Shown: in pieces, positions 10,370 to 21,837 of the stretch | Numbering within the stretch: the stretch's first letter is position 1 | How the letters are laid out: every line of letters begins with the position of its first letter | Assembly: GCF_932526225.1 (NCBI RefSeq) | Contig: NC_064037.1 | Coordinates: 15,750,601 to 15,810,600, forward strand | Direction of reading: 5' to 3' | Length of the DNA: 60,000 nucleotides | Origin: Nematostella vectensis | Taxonomy: Eukaryota; Cnidaria; Anthozoa; Actiniaria; Edwardsiidae | Notes under the pieces: model-generated | Told to the model about the DNA's origin: nothing | Databases searched by the model: none | The model's input: only the letters and a program-made list of their open reading frames with translations | Made by a program: the position numbers and the translations under genes

Positions 10370-10747
10370 GTACTAACTTCCACCAGCTATACTGGGGCGG
10401 TAGACACAACAGAGCTAGGCCCCACATCAAGTGTCCCCGTGTTTGTATTGTTAGTAAGCACTGTCACTGGGGGTGGTCACTGCCAGAGGGTTTATTGCGT
10501 CCCCAGTGGTTCTTTTACATTCCTTCGGTTCAGGTTAGTGTAGTGCAGCTTGAAGAGACGGGACCTCCAGTTTAGTGTCCTTATCCGAGAAGACTGGAAA
10601 CACGGGAGAATAACTTCAACTCACTTGTGACACAAATTCGAATAAAGGCAAGAAACAGGAAAAAATCCACAGTTTGTGCCAGGATTCGAACCTGAGCCAC
10701 AGCGGTGAGAGCCCGATGCGCTAACACACTTGGCCACCCGTGCTTCC
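10370..10747 (-). mobile_element. tRNA-derived SINE, copy 1 (fullest)
   Basis: On the minus strand the 5' end reads GCACGGGTGGCCAAGTGTGT, then TAGCGCATCGGGCTCTCACC, then GGTTCGAATCCTGGC. This is a tRNA-like head with an A-box-like TGGCCAAGTG and a B box GGTTCGAATCC. The body of about 300 bp matches the plus-strand copy at 31871-32214 nearly throughout. It begins about 40 bp after the FKBP6-like stop codon and carries AATAAA (10496-10491, minus strand), also present in the other copy. Confidence 0.8.
10491..10496 (-). terminator. Candidate polyadenylation signal inside SINE
   Basis: AATAAA on the minus strand, about 290 bp beyond the FKBP6-like stop codon and the first canonical signal seen there. 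It belongs to the SINE body (GCAATAAACCCTCTGG in both copies), so the gene may use a transposon-supplied 3' end. If exons at 9573-9030 belong to this gene, the signal would instead be intronic. Confidence 0.35.
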
Positions 10748-10787
10748 ATCTACATATCGGTCATGTCAGGTTCTTATATGCAGGTCT

Positions 10788-13700
10788 TTACGGTACCTTT
10801 AGAGTGTTTAGGGCACACTTCAAGCCCATCCCGTCCGCTACATCCCTCAGATACATAATCTCTTTCTCTGTCAGCGTTGTTGGGAATGTCAACTCCTTCA
10901 CCTGGTTATCAGCCGAAAAGTTCCTGTAAATCAATAAGGACATGTAAACATCTAAACTTGACAATAATCGAAAAGACCCTGAAATAGCGAAATATCAACA
11001 AACAAGCTCTACCGCAATGGCACTGGATATCGTGAGGAAAACAAACGCCCCACTCTAGAGTCTACCGCAGTGTATCAACACGTACATCACATATGAGTTG
11101 TTGATAAAAACAAACCGTAATGTTCCAATATTATTCCACAAGGCCGCGAGAATCGCAGAATGTTCATTGGGAAAGTTTTTCTTTTCACAGGAAAGAAACC
11201 AGAAAATGGAACATTCAGAGTCGAACTCTGAGAGAAAGTCTGAATGAGTTTATGAAAATTGGTATAGATATACAGTACCTGAGTCTCTCAGATAACTCAT
11301 CAGTTACAGGTAGCGGTGCATCTGTTGTGGTCTCCCCCTGTGCCTTTCCTATGTAAAGGTATCATACAAACATGACTTAGAAAAATAATTTATAACATTT
11401 ATACAGCGCTTATACCATGTTCTAAGCGCTTCATATTCAAAATTCTATTACGTATGTATTAAGAATGTCTCATACTGGAACTGAGGAACACAGGCTTCTA
11501 GTAAGCTCACATATGTCCAACAAGTCAAATTCAGGGCCGAGAAATAGAAAAGATACTATCCATGTCCCGAACCCGTTTCAGCAGAGGTGAGAGCCCAATA
11601 CTGGGCTAACACACTGTGCCACCCGTGATTTCCAACTTAGTATGGAAATCGACCACAGATACCATTACTGTAGCACGATCAAGTACTGACCATTATCCGT
11701 CACATTCAGGCCTCGAAACATCCTCATACACTGCTCCTTCTCCAGGGCCTTGAACCGCTCCACATTCCTGCAACACAACGATCTACTTAAAGCGGCATTG
11801 TCACCAGTTTACTTCAGGAGGGCAGAGGGAAAACTCAACCGCCAAAAAAACAAAAGAATCTGTTAGAATCCACGCTACTAAACAGGCCATCCGCTCTAAA
11901 TTATCAGTCACATTCTCTACGAAACGTCTAATAGACACACTGCTTTTACAATTTTGAAATTGTATTCGCGCTTTCCGTTAAAAATCATCGAACATTGTTA
12001 CTTAATCTACCCGAATAAAACTGGTAACAATGCCAAGGATGTTTGACTGATTGAAGTATATCTCCATTACTTGCTTGGGTTAGTGGATGGGAATCAAGGC
12101 TTTCTTTGGGTTGGTATTGTAAAGGAGCGTAAAGTGCCGGTGTGACAAGCTGGACGCGGAAACAAAAAGGCAATTTAGTAGGTGGAAATTATTGGCGAGA
12201 GTTTCGAAAACCGTAGTAATGACAACTAAAGTCAAAACATTTGTCAATTTGTTCACATGGCTGCTACAATGTGAAGGTAATGTATTCTTCTTATACATTT
12301 ACAGCCCATAGAAGCTTTTTTACTAAAATTATAAGGAAATGACTAGTAGGGGCGTGGCCCATCCAATATCTCTGTATGGTGCCCCTCCTGTATATTAAGA
12401 CTCCCTATGGCCCTGCAGCCCTATAGTACACGACAAGATGTCAAAAATGTTTCTTTTATTTTTTTGCATTAGAGAACATCAATGCAATGGGTGCAAATGT
12501 ATACTGTATATAGAAAGGACATTAATTAATTCTCATTAGACAAAACGCAAGATAAAAGACGGAGAGTTTTGATAAGGCTTGTGAGGGTACTACTTACTTG
12601 TCCAGGGTGACCAGTGCGTCCCTGATGTCCTTACTTCCTGGACAGTAACGCCGTGCCTTGATCAGGTTATCACGTGCCTTGTCAAACTCTCCCTGCTTCA
12701 TGAAGGCCTAGAATCAATAAAACCACAATTCTTCTGTTACAAACATTCATGTACCGTTCTTAAAATCCCATTTTTTTCTGGATCAAAGTTTTACAGTGTA
12801 CTGTACCTTTCCCATTTTGTAAAATGCCTTTGGGTTCTTGGGATCAATAAAGAGCACCTGAATAAATCAAAGGTAGAAAGGTAAGAACAACATTACAAAA
12901 CAGCTACTTGTTTGTTCTTGCGCAAACTTTTTTTCTTTCAAAGACATTTCAATGACATCACATATGGAGGTCAATATGGTTCAGAACATGCGCCCTAGCA
13001 CTAGAAATGTAATGCCATTCATTTTGTGGTTAGGTGGAAGGTGGAAGGGGAGGCAAAGGGAGGAGGGGGTAGAAGTCAGTCTTTGATTTTTTTTTTATCC
13101 GGCAGGAGAAGGGAGGAGTTGTACTATCAATGTCAGTTCTTAGGAATTGTGTGATGCGTATGAGTACTTTCGTACACCAAAAAAACAAGGACAAAAAACA
13201 GGTAAACCAGGCATTCATTTGAGTAGCAAACTAAATCCACTTGAATCAACAGACCATTTCTATTTCAAAGACCATTTCCATTTCAAATAACGCATCATTT
13301 CATGTTTCCAAAAATATGTCTTTTTTATGATTTTTTATTATTACACATAATGTGAATGGGCTAACTTAAACGCAAGGCAAAGATGGGTGATTTCCTAATT
13401 CGATTATTCTGCTACACGTCTCAAGAGCAATATTTTGGATTGCAAAATCCAAATCTTCAACTTGAGTAGTATATTATGAAATATTCTTTTCTATATGTAG
13501 ATCAACATTTTGACTTACTGGATCAGGTATGCCTTTTACTAGCTATACTGTACCTAAGTCATGCTAAGTCATGGGAACCTGTCCTCATACACTAACCTTC
13601 CTGGCGTACTTAATGCACCTTGCCTCTTGGTTCTGGTCCAGAGCACATTGCGACATGTTGCTGTATAGTTTTAAAAGAACCTGGTTCATCATATTCTCTT

Positions 13701-16700
13701 CATCTTCATTTTGAAGTCGACACTCCTCCAACAGCTTGGTGGCCTGGTGGGTCAAACAAGGATTAGAAGTCAGTTGATTGGTGGATTGTTTTGACACTTC
13801 CCTGACGCTAATATAATTACACTACAAACTATAGAACAGAAAAAAAAAGTATGAAGAGGGGAAAGTAAACGGATGCTAGATCCCTGTGAAGCCAACCCCT
13901 ACACTATGGATATGGCAACTGTTTACAATAATAACGATAAAAGTTGAACTACCTTATTCTTCTCTATTTTCACACATTTTAAATTTCACAAAAAAAATTC
14001 TTGGCACATTTCGAGTCTTTAATTTCGCGATCGCAGTGAAAAATTATGTTTGCGGCGGTTTTAATTTCGGGAATTTGATGTTTAAGTTAATTATTTTCGT
14101 TTCATTGAAACAAATCGAAAACGCTGTCCATTAGTGGCAGTTGAATATAAATCGCCTGAAAAGTCAGTCTTACAGTAATGTGGACAAGTGTTGTTCTCTC
14201 GATTCAATTATCAAGTAGTGTTACATTTCTTCAATAAAAGATCCCCAAAAAAATTCGTGGGATCAAAGTTTGCGCTCTTTATTTTTTGAAATCAATAAAA
14301 ATGTGAATTTTTAAAGTACGCTCGAAAATTAGGCAGAATAAGGTATAATTGTATACGCCTATTTTAAAAAACGTTGTCATTGCAAACGGCAAATTGCGAT
14401 TGTCAAATGGCAGTTCTACGACCGAAAGGACCCATGGGTCCAAAAATATTTGTTGCAGATTCAGAAAAATATAAATAAAACATACAACTGTCCATTTAAT
14501 GTAATTAATATATGGTTCTGACATCGCTTGAGTTTATTTATCACCTTTATTTTTACAAATAAATACTACCCATAAACACCTTTCGGTTGTAGAACTGCCA
14601 TTTGGCAATTGCCATTTGCTGTTCGCACTGACAACCTTTATTGAAATAGGTGTAAACACTGTAGAGTGATTAGCATTAGCTCGGTTTTAGTAATCAGTAG
14701 ATGGTGTCTATGGCAGTGTTGTGAGATTGTGACAACTTTTCCTTCATTTCAGTCTTTTTCCATATCTTACCCTTGAGTACTTGGTAAAAGCTTTGTGATA
14801 CAACTTCTTCTTATAAAGGTCATTTCCTGTCTGAGATCAAAGTATTCAGTATTGATCAGTATGTAAACCCAAACTCTGTTCAAAATCAAAATTCATGAGT
14901 GACGCAGTTCTTCTTACTTCTCTGTCACCATTGGCAACCGCCAACAGATGTTCAAACGAAGCTTTTCTTCTCTCTCCCTATCAAAAAGTCACACAACAGA
15001 AATTTTATTATGCCCTGAAGGGGGGGATACAACATCCAACAGACCTCTTCCCCATGCACAAAGATCAAGCACTATGGAAAAGCCTGCAAAGTCTTCGAGC
15101 ATTTCCGCTTCCCTGGCTCTATTCCTGTGCTATTTTTCTACGAGCATGTCCACTGTAGTAGACCGTAGTCCTGTGCTCTTTTATAAGAGCATGTCTCCTT
15201 CATGTCTTCTTTCCCTTAGAGGGTCCCTCATGGTAATGTTGACATCAAATGAAAAGAGGTCTTATTAAGTATATGGCTATGTTGTTTGTGGTGTCCAAGT
15301 CTACTATAAGTATGGTACAGTATATGTGTATTATTTATCTATTTTTAAAAGTAGAAAAATCGGAATAAATAAAGCACTTAAAAGTGGCTCAGATCGGGAA
15401 GCCAGAGCAGTAGCTGGGCAAATAAGATAGGTTGGGGGGGCACAATACAGAAACACTAAGAAAATATTGGGGGGGGGGCACAGCCACGCCCCAACTGGTC
15501 GTTTCCTTATATATATATTAACAAATATTGGGGGGGGGGCACATGCCCCAAGTGCCCCCTGCTAGAGCCATGTAAGCAGTCGTTACTGAACTAAACTGTA
15601 TTGTGTGATAGATTAGAGTGCTAGATTATAAATCAATATTAAAATGTTCTGCTTGTACCTCAGGGAAGTTGGATTCCAGGTCACCTTCAGGCCCATGGTC
15701 AACAAAGCTCAGCAACTCAACTTCCCACATCACTAGCAAGCAATGAAATCATTGAAGAAGCACACAGTCTTATTAGGAAAAAATGATTTGTAGGAAAATT
15801 CACAAAGCCAGAGAAAATAACAAAACATCAACAAAAAGAAACAACAACAAGAGCTGGAGCTGTTTCTTGTAGTCACCTGTAGCACCAGGCACCCTGGGTT
15901 CACATCCGAGATCTTTGAAGACATACTCTTTGTCAAACAAGAATCGTGAGAGTTCTCCTTTTCTCATGGTTGATACACCAATGTCCAGTCCGGGGAAAGC
16001 TCCTGTTAAAACAAGCATGCATGCTGTTAAAACACTGTTTTATAATTTCTTTTTGAATTGCATATATAAGTGACCTTATACTATACGTTTTGTACCTTCG
16101 CCAAGTCTCATTTGCTCTGGCTTGCCTCTAAACCGTGATGAATCATATGGTTCATCACAGAACTCCTTGTAGCCATTTGAATGGACTGAAAATTTGAAAT
16201 AAGTGCAGATACGAATATCACTACCAAAGAATGATTTACAATACTTTGTTTTAAATTCAAACATTTCTCAAATCATTTACAATGATAAAAGCTTTAGAGG
16301 AAGCAGGGCTTACAGCGAACAGTTGCAGTTTTAGGCACCACAGGGCCAGTTCCTTGGCGGATGATTTTTTTCAGCACCCCACCATCACCAGTTAGGTCTT
16401 CCATACCTTGGGCCATCTTCTCAAATGGTGTCTAAATAGTAGAGACAATCATGAGAACATTTTCTGAATTGGACTGTACATCAGAAATGGAGTGACACTT
16501 TTTCCCAACAAAGCTTGTAAGTAGTTACGGATTATGAAATCACAGGTGGCCTAGTGTGAACTGCGCTTAGAACATGGTTTGTAAAATGCTATATAAATGC
16601 TGTATTTATTCATTCATTCATTCATTCATTCATTCACTCATTTATTTATTTTTAAGGATGGATTTACCAGGGCTCAATTTTTTTAAATTTAAACTAAAAG

Positions 16701-17994
16701 AAAACTAAAAACTTCATGCTGAAGTTTTCTTTTAGATTGGTTGTGTAATGGACTTGACATCTAAAAAAATGGGAAACGTGCATGTGGTTGGGCTTCAGGT
16801 ACAGTGGCTGCACTTAAAAACTATACCCTACCATGGAATAAAGTTGTGTGCTTTTTTGTGGAATGAGGAAAACTGCAGAGCATATAGAAATGCCCCTGGA
16901 GCAGAAGGGGAGAACCAAGTAACTTAATCAATTGTGGAGCTATAGTATATAATTCAAACCCAGGTCCTAGTGGTAAGAGGCACTGAGACTGCACATCAAC
17001 ACTGCCAACTGCATCACTTCCCAGGCAAAAGTGTACAGCAATGACTAATATTATTGTAACATTTTCCACGGCAAAAACGTGGCAACTGTGTCCAAGATTT
17101 TTCCACAAGGCGTGGCCGAAATCTGCAGTTATGTTAACAAGAGTTAGGGTTATGTCATTCAAAAGTGAAACCACAACTGTTTCTTTCTAGTACAGTACAT
17201 TACTAAGTACATACCTTAGAATTGTTTTCTTCATCATTTACACTATCTTCATCATCATCTACTCCAAGGACTTCATGATTTAATTGCTGGAACATTTGCT
17301 CCGAGTCAAAATAAGGCCCAGTGTCCTCGTCATCACTGTTATGGACTGCAAACAATATTAAGAATGTCATAAGAGAAAAACAAAACTACAAAAAGTAGTA
17401 GTATTATATTAGTAGTATTTTGCAATCCAAGAGACCTAGAATTTCCGATATTTGAATATCACTTCTTTGCAACCACATTTTTGGGATAAAACAATCACAA
17501 ATGAAATCATTTAGTAGTTACTGGGCTTGAACTATGGCCAGCGATAGAAAAACTATAAAAAAAAAACATCAAGAAGTATGAGGCTAGCAGTTGTAGATAA
17601 GAAATGTTTCAAATTTTTCAATTGCAGCTTTGGCAGACAGATATTATACAATAGCAATACTGTAGCAGTAAACTTTGTTTATCAAGCAAAATGGGTACAA
17701 TTGAGTCAAAGAGACGCCAACAAGAATGTGTAAAATATAGATAAAAATAATGTAAAGCCAAAATAATGGTTTTAAAAGGCTGCCAACAAGTAGAGCAAAA
17801 TGCTTATGAACATCTACTGTCCGGATACTGACAGTCATGTTAATGACAATATGCAAAACATGTAATTTATTACAGTACCAGAATAACTTACAATCATTGT
17901 TTTGTTCATCAATCTCAAAGAATGCACCCTCTCCTCTGCGCAGCTGTGCAAGGTCAACACCCTCTTTCAGGTTAACAGCATATCTGTTAGGGAC
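10788..17994 (-). CDS. FKBP6: FKBP6-like inactive PPIase with TPR repeats (5' exon missing)
   Basis: Fourteen exons, all GT-AG and in phase, from high to low: 17994-17892, 17345-17215, 16431-16314, 16185-16096, 16002-15877, 15732-15659, 14977-14918, 14830-14771, 13743-13597, 12857-12807, 12707-12598, 11767-11691, 11348-11279, 10923-10788 (stop 10790-10788). They give 450 visible residues. Order: N-terminal segment (GEGAFFEIDEQ), acidic linker, DLTGDGGVLKKIIRQGTG leading the FKBP domain, MRKGELSRFLFDKEY and GCEPRVPGATVMWEVELL closing it, then TPR helices (GNDLYKKKLYHKAFTKYS; VLFIDPKNPKAFYKMGK). The FKBP12 active-site Trp (GWEEGV) is Leu here (GLDIGV), fitting the catalytically weak FKBP6 group. 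Known family role: HSP90 co-chaperone in piRNA loading (Drosophila shutdown, mouse FKBP6). The first exon with the start Met was not found above 17994. A last-exon donor (AAG|gtaccg) just before the stop leaves a longer form possible. Confidence 0.88.
11558..11634 (-). mobile_element. SINE head fragment, copy 3
   Basis: On the minus strand it reads CACGGGTGGCACAGTGTGTT, then GGGCTCTCACCTCTGCTG, then a degraded B box GGGTTCGGGA. It matches only the tRNA-like head of the SINE at 10370-10747 and lies in an intron of the FKBP6-like gene. Confidence 0.65.
11786..12036. mobile_element. MITE-like element, family A copy 2
   Basis: Starts CTTAAAGCGGCATTGTCACC and ends in a degraded inverse complement (GGTAACAATGCCA). 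The interior matches copy 1 (AACAGGCCATCCGCTCTAAA, CGCGCTTTCCGTTAAAAATC). It lies in an FKBP6-like intron, 19 bp from the exon at 11767. Confidence 0.8.
12337..12425. repeat. Dispersed GGGGCGTGGC repeat, copy 1
   Basis: GACTAGTAGGGGCGTGGCCC resembles GACCAGTAGGGGCGTGGCTG at 52468 and, inverted, the sequence near 15487-15503. The copies share a G/C-rich body with TATA-like tails. This suggests a small element family, but ends were not resolved. Confidence 0.45.
14373..14636. mobile_element. MITE-like element, family C copy 1
   Basis: Inverted ends of about 56 bp: the left has TGTCAAATGGCAGTTCTACG then ACCGAAAGG; the right is its inverse complement with few differences (CCTTTCGGTTGTAGAACTGC then CATTTGGCAATTGCC). 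The interior is AT-rich and non-coding. It lies in an FKBP6-like intron. Confidence 0.85.
15420..15560. repeat. G-run repeat block
   Basis: Two or three copies of AATATTGGGGGGGGGCACA around a CCACGCCCC core (inverse of the GGGGCGTGGC family seen at 12343 and 52470). It is an intronic, probably nested element remnant. Confidence 0.5.
16600..16650. repeat. ATTC microsatellite
   Basis: (ATTC)n with (ATTT)n tail, in the FKBP6-like intron between exons 17215 and 16431. Confidence 0.9.
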
Positions 17995-18491
17995 CTAATA
18001 TCACAGGGTTACATTTGAATGAGTAACAAAATAACAGGTTACTTTTGTGTGTATTTGAGGTTTTACAGAGAAACCTTAAGAAAAGAGAAAAATTAAGGAA
18101 AGAGGCCAAAAAATGCATCGTTTTATTTTACAACATTTCCAACACATATATTTTATGGTTGGTGAAACCAAAAATCAATATTGTTATGCCAAGATCATAG
18201 TTGAGATTACTGTATTATATCAAGTATTGTGATACTCAGGATGCACTCTACTTTATGCATATGGGAAAAATTAAATGTCTACCTTACAAGTACTTTATTT
18301 TTATGGTATTAGAACCTAAATAATATCTGACACTTCAGATTTATGCTAAAATACCTCGCATACAAAACACAACCACGACTAAGGTCTTTTTCTAGACATA
18401 GGTGATACAATTTTGTTTGGTGATTGTTCAGCAGTTTAATAATAGGGAAACTATAGACTGAGGAACAAACAATTCAATTTATCATGAAATG

Positions 18492-19391
18492 CCTAAGGGA
18501 AAGTCCGTTTATTATCCCGAGGGGGGGGGGGGGGTGTGAGGATTTGGATAAAAGTAAGGGATAAAATTAGTTGACCCCCCCTTCAGGAGGAGCAAAATTT
18601 TCCATGCCCCCCTTACCTTCCCCCATATTTTCGGTGCCCCCCCCCCCCCCCCCCACTGAAAATCATAGAAAGAAGAGCAAAGGCAGGAATGGCAATTGAC
18701 AATGTGAAAGGAATGCGATCAAGAGATTAGCTGCAAGCTGGACAGAAAGTGAAGGGGAAGAAATTGGCTGAAAACATTTTAATTAAAAAAATGAGGCACT
18801 CTATTTCTCAAAGATGAAAATAACTCCAGCTTGCAACTTGATAATGGTTGATGCTTTAGATGACGTAAAAGAAGCAAAAAAGGCTTTTCGATCATCTTCT
18901 TGCAAGAAAAGCGAAGCATGAGAAAAGAGTAAAGACAGAAAGCGAGGAAGACAGCGAATCAGATATGAGAGAGGATTTTGATGATGGAGAATAAGCGCTT
19001 ATAGCATTAAAATGTTCTATTTATATTTTAGATATGGAACATAAGCATTGGAAACCATAAAAAGATGTATTTAGGGTGTATACAGGTTTGCATTGCATAG
19101 ATAAAATGTGGCTTTATACATATACTGGACTCCTGGATTGTGCATGCCAAATAACTGCCCCCAAACCCAGCCAAGTTACACCAAAAAGTCTGATTAGACA
19201 CTTTTTCAAATCATACAGTAGAGACAACACCCAAAGAAATCAGTGACCCCCCCTTTTAAAAATCCAAACACTTTCGATGCCCCCCCTTTAGACCTCAAAA
19301 ATTTCTCAAGGCCCCCCCACACTATCCTCAGTATCCCCCCACAGTAACCCCCCCCCTCCCCCTCCAGATAATAAATGAACTTTCCCTAAGG
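18492..19391. mobile_element. 900-bp DNA element with 36-bp inverted ends
   Basis: The left end CCTAAGGGAAAGTCCGTTTA continues TTATCCCGAGGGGGGG; the right end is the inverse complement (CCCCTCCAGATAATAAATGA then ACTTTCCCTAAGG). C- and G-runs and repeated CCCCCCTT blocks fill the ends. No transposase frame was seen, so it is probably non-autonomous. It lies just upstream of the FKBP6-like exons and could separate them from the missing first exon. Confidence 0.75.
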
Positions 19392-19789
19392 ACCAAAATA
19401 GCATCCTCGGACAATGGCGGATTTGACGAGTGACTTTCATCACAATTGGTTATTGTGGGACTTTTTTTATGGCTTCTTTTTATCTTCGCTGATTCAAGTC
19501 AAAGAGAAGATTTCAAACACCATTTTGTGGTGCACAAGAAAAGATTATTTCTGGTTTTGCGAATTTTCGGACTATGATTTTTTTTCGAGTCCTCAATAAG
19601 AGAGCTCTCGAATGATTAATAACTAGATGAAGTGGAACATTCTTGTCTATAACAAACAAAAAGCGCTAGAAAACTGTTTTCTCTAGTGTCATGGAACGAA
19701 AGGTGTCAAAATATATAATGACATCTACATCTACATTGTTAATCCACAAAGGGGTTACCATCACTGTGGATATAAATTAATTGTATAAA

Positions 19790-19902
19790 TAAATACATTA
19801 ATTAATTAATTAACTAAAATAAATAAAAAAAATAAATAAATAAATAAAAATAAATAAAAAAAAATAAATAAATAAAAAAACATAAAATAAAATGATAATA
19901 GA

Positions 19903-19957
<55 letters not shown>

Positions 19958-20050
19958 AAATAAATAATAATACAAATAAAAATAAGGCAGAATAAAAATA
20001 ATAATAAGGCAGAATAAAAAAAAAGATTAAATAAAGTAAAAAGATAAAAA
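19790..20050. repeat. AT-rich low-complexity tract
   Basis: (AAAT)n, (AAT)n with about 15 consecutive AAT units, and duplicated AAGGCAGAATAAAAATAATA blocks. It lies in the 3' UTR of the non-LTR element. Confidence 0.9.
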
Positions 20051-20092
20051 TCGTTTAAACAGCATTATTGGTATTAATATAATTTTATTGAT

Positions 20093-21470
20093 TTAATTTA
20101 ATTTTATTCGTTCTCTAAAAATATCTGCACTAGTGGAATCCAGGGTAAGGCGGGGCAGCTTGTTCCATTCTTTTATTGTCCTACAGAAAAACGAGTTCTT
20201 ATAAGCTTCTGTTCTTGGACATAACTCAATAAATTTATCTGGATGAGAGCTGCGTAATTGGCAGGTGCGTCTATCAATATTGTCTGGTATCTCAAGTGCT
20301 GATTTTTTGTTAACAGCCTTGTAAAATAATGTAAGCCTGGCATCCTGGCACCTTTTAGAGAGAGGGGGCCACTCCAAATCGTTTAGGATGTTTGTGACTG
20401 TGCCAGGAGTCCTATCCCAGCAATTTTTAACAAAACGACCCGCCCTCCTTTGAACCTTCTCAATCTGTTTGACGTGTTTCTTCAACCATGGATCCCAGGC
20501 AGAGCTGGCATACTCTAAGTGTGGAAAAACGAGCGATTTATAAGCAGCTTCCTTAATGTTCTCTGGGCAGTTGCTTAGGTTGCACCTAAGAAAACCTAAG
20601 GTCTGGTTGGCTTTGGACACTTTGTTGTTTATATGCCAGCTCCAGTCAAGTGTGTTCGAGAGCTCGACGCCTAGGTATAGATGGTGTTCAACTGGTTTAA
20701 GGATGTGGTTCATCAATGTGTAGTTAAATACTATAGGTTCCCTATTTCTCGTGACTCTCATGACAAAACATTTTGTTGGGTTAAAGGACATGAGCCATTT
20801 CTCTGCCCATTTCTCGATGGAGGTAAGATCAGACTGGAGCTGATGTGCATCAGAAGTTGCCTCGATGACACTGTATAAAAGAGTATCATCAGCAAACAAT
20901 CTTATGGTAGAAGATTTACAATCATTGCCGATGTCATTTATGTAGAGTAAAAGCATCAGTGGGCCGAAAACGGTCCCCTGGGGCACACCAGATGACACAC
21001 TTATAGGGGCAGATGAGACTCCATCAACAAGAACGGATTGTTCCCTGTGTTAACCAGGTTGTAAGCCAGGTCTTTAGGAGACCCCGAATTCCATAAAAAT
21101 CCAGCTTGGAAATAAGCCGCTGGTGGGGAACAATATCAAAGGCTTTACTAAAATCCATGATGATCAGATCAGTTTGTCTGCCGAGATCTAGAGCTTTCCC
21201 CACATCCTCTAGGGTGGTTATTAATTGCGTTTCACAGGAAAAGAACCTGCGAAAACCATGTTGGAACTTGACGAGGATATTATGGGTATCAAGATGATTC
21301 ATTATGTCATGGAAAATAATGTGCTCAAGTATTTTACAAGGTACAGCAGTCAGTGAAATAGGACGGTAGTTGGAAGGGATATTCTTATTTCCCTTTTTGA
21401 ACACTGGGGTCACATTTGCACTGAGCCAGTCATTCGGGAGAGTACCGGTCTCTAAAGATTGTGTGAACAA
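20093..21470 (-). pseudogene. Non-LTR reverse transcriptase, frameshifted
   Basis: 21470-21024 holds the start of RT (SYRPISLTAVPCKILEHII; FQHGFRR; MDFSKAFDIVPH). 20998-20093 holds the core and C-terminus: GVPQGTVFGPLMLLLYINDI, the catalytic FADDTLLY, then LGVEL, and the CR1/L2/jockey-type ending (FFCRTIKEWNKLP). The two frames are shifted near 21000-21024, so this copy is not a working enzyme as it stands. RNase H is absent, as usual in this group. Confidence 0.85.
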
Positions 21471-21581
21471 GAACGTCAGAGCTGGGGCGATTTCATGGGC
21501 AGCTTCTTGTAAAATTTTACAGGGGATTAAATCAGGGCCATTAGCTTTCTTCAGGTTAACATTTTAAAGTAGTTTGATAAC

Positions 21582-21586
21582 ACCGT
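21582..21586. repeat. Target-site duplication, left (ACCGT)
   Basis: ACCGT directly precedes the left LTR and recurs at 26130-26134 directly after the right LTR. This is the 5-bp duplication typical of LTR retrotransposon integration. Confidence 0.9.
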
Positions 21587-21768
21587 TGTTGTAATATGTA
21601 TATTGCCCTCCTTGGGTTCCCTGTGGCCCCTGATGTTTGATTGGGACCCCCCGTAGGGGCTGGTTCCTCGTTGAAGCTCGGAGTTAGTTGTAATTTAGAT
21701 TTTGAGAAATATTAGTTGAATTAAACCACAAATTGAAAGCATAATCGTGAGGATCTGAACTTATAACA
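21587..21768 (+). repeat. Left LTR (182 bp)
   Basis: Direct repeat of 25948-26129. Short for a Ty3/Gypsy LTR. It contains the palindromic GGGACCCCCCGTAGGGGCT region. Confidence 0.95.
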
Positions 21769-21780
21769 TGGTGTCAGAAG
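21769..21780 (+). other. Probable primer-binding site
   Basis: TGGTGTCAGAAG starts directly at the LTR edge. The TGG corresponds to the CCA end of a tRNA; which tRNA was not determined. Confidence 0.7.
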
Positions 21781-21837
21781 TCAAGTAAAAGTTTAACGAG
21801 AATCAAGGTAAAGAATATCGAGAAAAGAATTGAAATT

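Larger units (their letters stand above)
19725..21581 (-). mobile_element. CR1/L2-like non-LTR retrotransposon, 3' half
   Basis: On the minus strand: end of RT, C-terminal domain, an AT-rich 3' UTR with (ATT)n/(TTTA)n runs (19790-20050), then CCACAGTGATGGTAACCCC and a short (TGTAGA)n tail near 19725-19735. The 5' half continues at 26135-27150. The two halves were one element before the LTR retrotransposon at 21587-26129 inserted: the 5-bp target ACCGT is duplicated on both sides and the reading sense continues across it. Confidence 0.8.

Noticed and set aside
10680-10745. Functional tRNA gene
   Set aside because: A and B boxes are present but the sequence continues into a repeated body of 300 bp and the stems do not form a clean cloverleaf; it is the head of a SINE.
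9030-10923. Joining the 9500-9573 and 9030-9145 exons directly to the last FKBP6-like exon
   Set aside because: The only visible donor (AAG|gtaccg) is phase 0 whereas the exon at 9573 needs a phase-2 partner; no bridging exon was found.
19414-19599. Short gene starting MADLTSDF
   Set aside because: 61 codons, Phe/Trp-rich, no homology recognised, no splice context; it sits beside a TIR element. It could be a real first exon, but I cannot support it.
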